26,006 bases of DNA from Pleionea sp052032335 (GTDB taxonomy: Bacteria > Pseudomonadota > Gammaproteobacteria > Enterobacterales > Kangiellaceae): assembly GCA_052032335.1 (NCBI GenBank), contig JBPEWV010000082.1:1-26006 (forward strand), in the 5' to 3' direction. The position numbers and the translations under genes are program-made. Below, in pieces: positions 24,082 to 26,006 of the stretch. Every line of letters begins with the position of its first letter. Positions within the stretch are counted from its first letter, which is position 1. The notes beneath the pieces were generated by a model, which ran no database searches, was not told the origin of the DNA, and saw only the letters and a program-made list of their open reading frames with translations.

Positions 24082-24641
24082 AATTTCGGTTCCTTCGGCG
24101 TTTTATTGCGACGGTAACGTCCTCCCCAAAGAAGAACATAGTGCAAGCCACTGCTTATCGTTGTGATATAAACAATTACAGTTAAAACAGTCAGATACAT
24201 TTCTGGTAACGCATAAAGCCCCAGAGACACTAAGATAGAAACAACGTATAAAATTTGGAAAAAGGTATTGCCTTTGGACAACCTACTGGGGGCCATATCA
24301 TAGGGACCGAGCGCCCGGTGATACACAATCGCGCCACCGACTATGATTAGATCTCGCAACGTAACCAGACCAAACAGCCACCAACTCATTTGCTGATTAA
24401 GGCATAACATCAACATGGTCGAAACCAACAAGAGTTTATCGGCCAACGGATCCATGATCGCGCCAAGCCGGGTCTTCCAGTTAAAATGCTTAGCGAGGTA
24501 GCCATCGACGCCATCGGAAAATCCGGCAATAAAAAATATCCAGATGGCGTGGTAATAGTTTTCTTGCGCCAATAAATAAACCAGCGGAACGACCAGTAAA
24601 ATCCGCAAAATAGTTATAATATTGGGTATCTGCTTTAGCAT
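24078..24641 (-). CDS. CDP-alcohol phosphatidyltransferase family protein
   Basis: An integral membrane enzyme, 187 residues, that would exchange CMP of a CDP-alcohol lipid for another alcohol. The family motif D-x2-DG-x2-A(R/K)-x8-G-x3-D-x3-D is complete: Asp43, Asp46, Gly47, Ala50, Lys51, Gly60, Asp64 and Asp68, with Lys in the Arg position. Hydrophobic helices surround it. It could be a phosphatidylglycerophosphate synthase or cardiolipin-type enzyme; the acceptor cannot be read from sequence and I do not assign pgsA. I chose the ATG at 24641, which shares one base with the stop of the upstream gene (TAATG); a TTG four codons earlier is less likely. It overlaps the PerM-like gene by 4 bp. 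Confidence 0.88.
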   Translation of the reverse strand: MLKQIPNIITILRILLVVPLVYLLAQENYYHAIWIFFIAGFSDGVDGYLAKHFNWKTRLGAIMDPLADKLLLVSTMLMLCLNQQMSWWLFGLVTLRDLIIVGGAIVYHRALGPYDMAPSRLSKGNTFFQILYVVSILVSLGLYALPEMYLTVLTVIVYITTISSGLHYVLLWGGRYRRNKTPKEPKL

Positions 24642-25876
24642 TAAGGCCGCCAACGATAAACTAATATTTTCTCAGGTTGTTGCTCCAGTGACGATGACTC
24701 TGTCGACGAACCATTCAGACTCGTCGTTTTCGGCTCACCGACATTTAAAACTGGGGCAGACTCAGCGCTATCAGGGTCGATCATGCGCAATGGATCTTGC
24801 GCCGGATCCGCTGTCTCGGGCTCGGGCTGCCTTTTGATGTTTTCAAGGGCTTGCTGCACAGCCAGGGCATCGGTCACCGGAATTAACTTTTGATCCAGAT
24901 TGATCGCCTGCTTCAATGAATCAACGCTTCCGACCAGGTCAACATTGACCACCAGACTTCGTTGTTTGGTTAACGCCACTTCGACTTTGCGGATTGCCGA
25001 CAAGGCTTCGAGATAATTCATCAGTGATCGATAAGAATAAAAGCTGCCAACATCTTGAATAAGCAATTGCCACTGATTGATATTGAACGACTCAGTTACG
25101 CAGTATACCTGACACAAGCTTTCACCAAGCCAGTCGGTCACATCGCGCAGCAAGTCTTGCTGCGATAAGGCTTCAAAATCCTGGTAACTAATGTCGCCCG
25201 AGATATTAATGAGAAAACGGCCCTGCCAGGAGTCATTGTGTTCGACCACGCGCCCTGCTAATACAGCGTCGCTTCCGTAGCGCTCCGAAGCCGCCTCAAT
25301 AGGTTCTGGAAAACGTGCCCATATATCAGATGCGGATACCTGCATTTCATCTTCCAGATCCATTAATGGAAGAACCATGGGTAAGGCACGACGCTCAGCT
25401 TGTTTGTTTAACTCAACTTTTAATGCAACCTCTTCTGAACGGCTACTGGCGCTCAAAACCTTGCGACTCATATTTTCTTCGTAAGCGATCCACATCAGTG
25501 TGACTGGGCGACTGCCTCCCCACATGGGAACCGCCGCGTCTTGCAACAGACGACGTACCGCTCTGCCATCGAATTCAACAACCAGAAAAAGCTGCTTGTC
25601 ATTGGTGTCGGCAATTTTCTCGTCCCGATAAGCATAGGTTCGAATGAACGACGACACTTTATTGTAGGACTCCTGAACATAAAAGGCCTCTAACGCACTC
25701 TGCGTACCACTGGCTCGAACGATCACCTCTTTGAACGCGGCCAACATAGCACTTTGACGTTCACTGTTACTGCGGCTTTCAACCGGCGATTTAACTTCGT
25801 ACTGCTCAGCCTCTTCCGCCAGCGCAGAAGTCGAGCAAACTATTAAAAGCACCCATAAACTAATAAATAAACGCAT
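24641..25876 (-). CDS. DUF2066-domain exported protein
   Basis: A 411-residue protein with a signal peptide (MRLFISLWVLLIVCSTSALA). The main domain (about 25–340) has the features of the DUF2066 family: an early FKEVIVRASG segment, FLVVEFDGRAVRRLLQDAAVPMWGGSRP, and a later VLAGRVVEHNDSWQGRFLI stretch. The last 60–70 residues are a low-complexity Pro/Ser/Glu/Asp-rich tail ending YRWRP. No catalytic motif is recognised and the function is unknown. I chose the ATG at 25876 because the signal peptide begins there and GGAAG precedes it; an in-frame start at 25948 would add 24 residues with no family support. It is the first gene of the operon that ends with hda, and in related genomes purM lies divergently upstream. 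Confidence 0.85.
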   Translation of the reverse strand: MRLFISLWVLLIVCSTSALAEEAEQYEVKSPVESRSNSERQSAMLAAFKEVIVRASGTQSALEAFYVQESYNKVSSFIRTYAYRDEKIADTNDKQLFLVVEFDGRAVRRLLQDAAVPMWGGSRPVTLMWIAYEENMSRKVLSASSRSEEVALKVELNKQAERRALPMVLPLMDLEDEMQVSASDIWARFPEPIEAASERYGSDAVLAGRVVEHNDSWQGRFLINISGDISYQDFEALSQQDLLRDVTDWLGESLCQVYCVTESFNINQWQLLIQDVGSFYSYRSLMNYLEALSAIRKVEVALTKQRSLVVNVDLVGSVDSLKQAINLDQKLIPVTDALAVQQALENIKRQPEPETADPAQDPLRMIDPDSAESAPVLNVGEPKTTSLNGSSTESSSLEQQPEKILVYRWRP

Positions 25877-25918
25877 TGAGCTTCCAACTACAAAAATTTC
25901 GCCTAATAATAACAGCTT

Positions 25919-25948
25919 ATGATAATCGAAGGACGAGGGATTTACCAA
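25919..25948 (-). promoter_or_regulatory. Candidate promoter of the DUF2066–hda operon
   Basis: Minus strand: TTGGTA (25943–25948), an 18-bp spacer and TATCAT (25919–25924), about 42 bp before the ATG. The remaining 58 bases to the window end show no gene. Confidence 0.4.
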
Positions 25949-26006
25949 GCTCGAGGCATTTTAATTGGGCAACAATCTTGCCGATTGAGGTGGCTTTCAC
26001 AGTTTA

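Noticed and set aside
1..26006. Search by eye for tRNA, rRNA, CRISPR arrays, transposases or phage genes
   Set aside because: No direct-repeat/spacer pattern, no transposase or integrase motif and no tRNA-like cloverleaf was noticed. Without a search tool this is a visual judgement.

Overview
The window is a chromosomal segment of a gammaproteobacterium. Moderate GC, the ribosomal and cell-envelope gene clusters, and several conserved neighbourhoods support this: murJ–ribF next to rpsT, rplU–rpmA–obgE divergent from ispB, and a DUF2066 gene–CDP-alcohol transferase–perM-like–hda run. A marine, Kangiella-like heterotroph would fit, but that placement is an inference. I see no rRNA, tRNA, CRISPR array, insertion sequence or prophage. 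This is mostly core genome with a few less ordinary loci.

Layout. 1–4167: ribF (cut by the window edge), murJ and an OmpA-type porin on the minus strand, then rpsT on the plus strand. 4226–6154: rplU–rpmA–obgE on the minus strand, with a terminator between rpmA and obgE. 6299–7279: ispB, divergent from rplU. 7676–12368: a tightly coupled three-gene operon encoding a GltD-like FAD/Fe-S oxidoreductase and a two-subunit (gamma-alpha fusion plus beta) 2-oxoacid:acceptor oxidoreductase. 12925–14466: ATP-dependent PEP carboxykinase (pckA), after a 556-bp spacer. 14522–18972: an HDOD protein, a TolB-like beta-propeller protein, a pentapeptide-repeat/class III nucleotide cyclase fusion and spermidine synthase, all minus strand; the last three have gaps of 18–20 bp. 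19075–20662: a secreted repeat protein divergent from an AIM24-family protein, with a 16-bp perfect palindrome between them. 20818–22287: agmatinase (speB) and an AhpD-like protein. 22284–25876: DUF2066 protein, CDP-alcohol phosphatidyltransferase, AI-2E/PerM-family membrane protein and hda, a translationally coupled minus-strand operon.

How the genes work together. The 2-oxoacid oxidoreductase operon and pckA suggest growth on amino or organic acids: the complex would decarboxylate a 2-oxoacid to an acyl-CoA, pass electrons through Fe-S clusters fused to the flavoprotein to NAD(P)+, and pckA would draw carbon from oxaloacetate into gluconeogenesis. SpeB and SpeE form two steps of agmatine → putrescine → spermidine.

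The most interesting loci are the 2-oxoacid oxidoreductase operon with its built-in Fe-S/NAD(P) module, the pentapeptide-repeat cyclase with an Asn in place of the usual substrate-selecting Lys, and the secreted protein with an 18–19-residue NG-turn repeat. Several genes use TTG or GTG starts. No clearly unprecedented system is evident.
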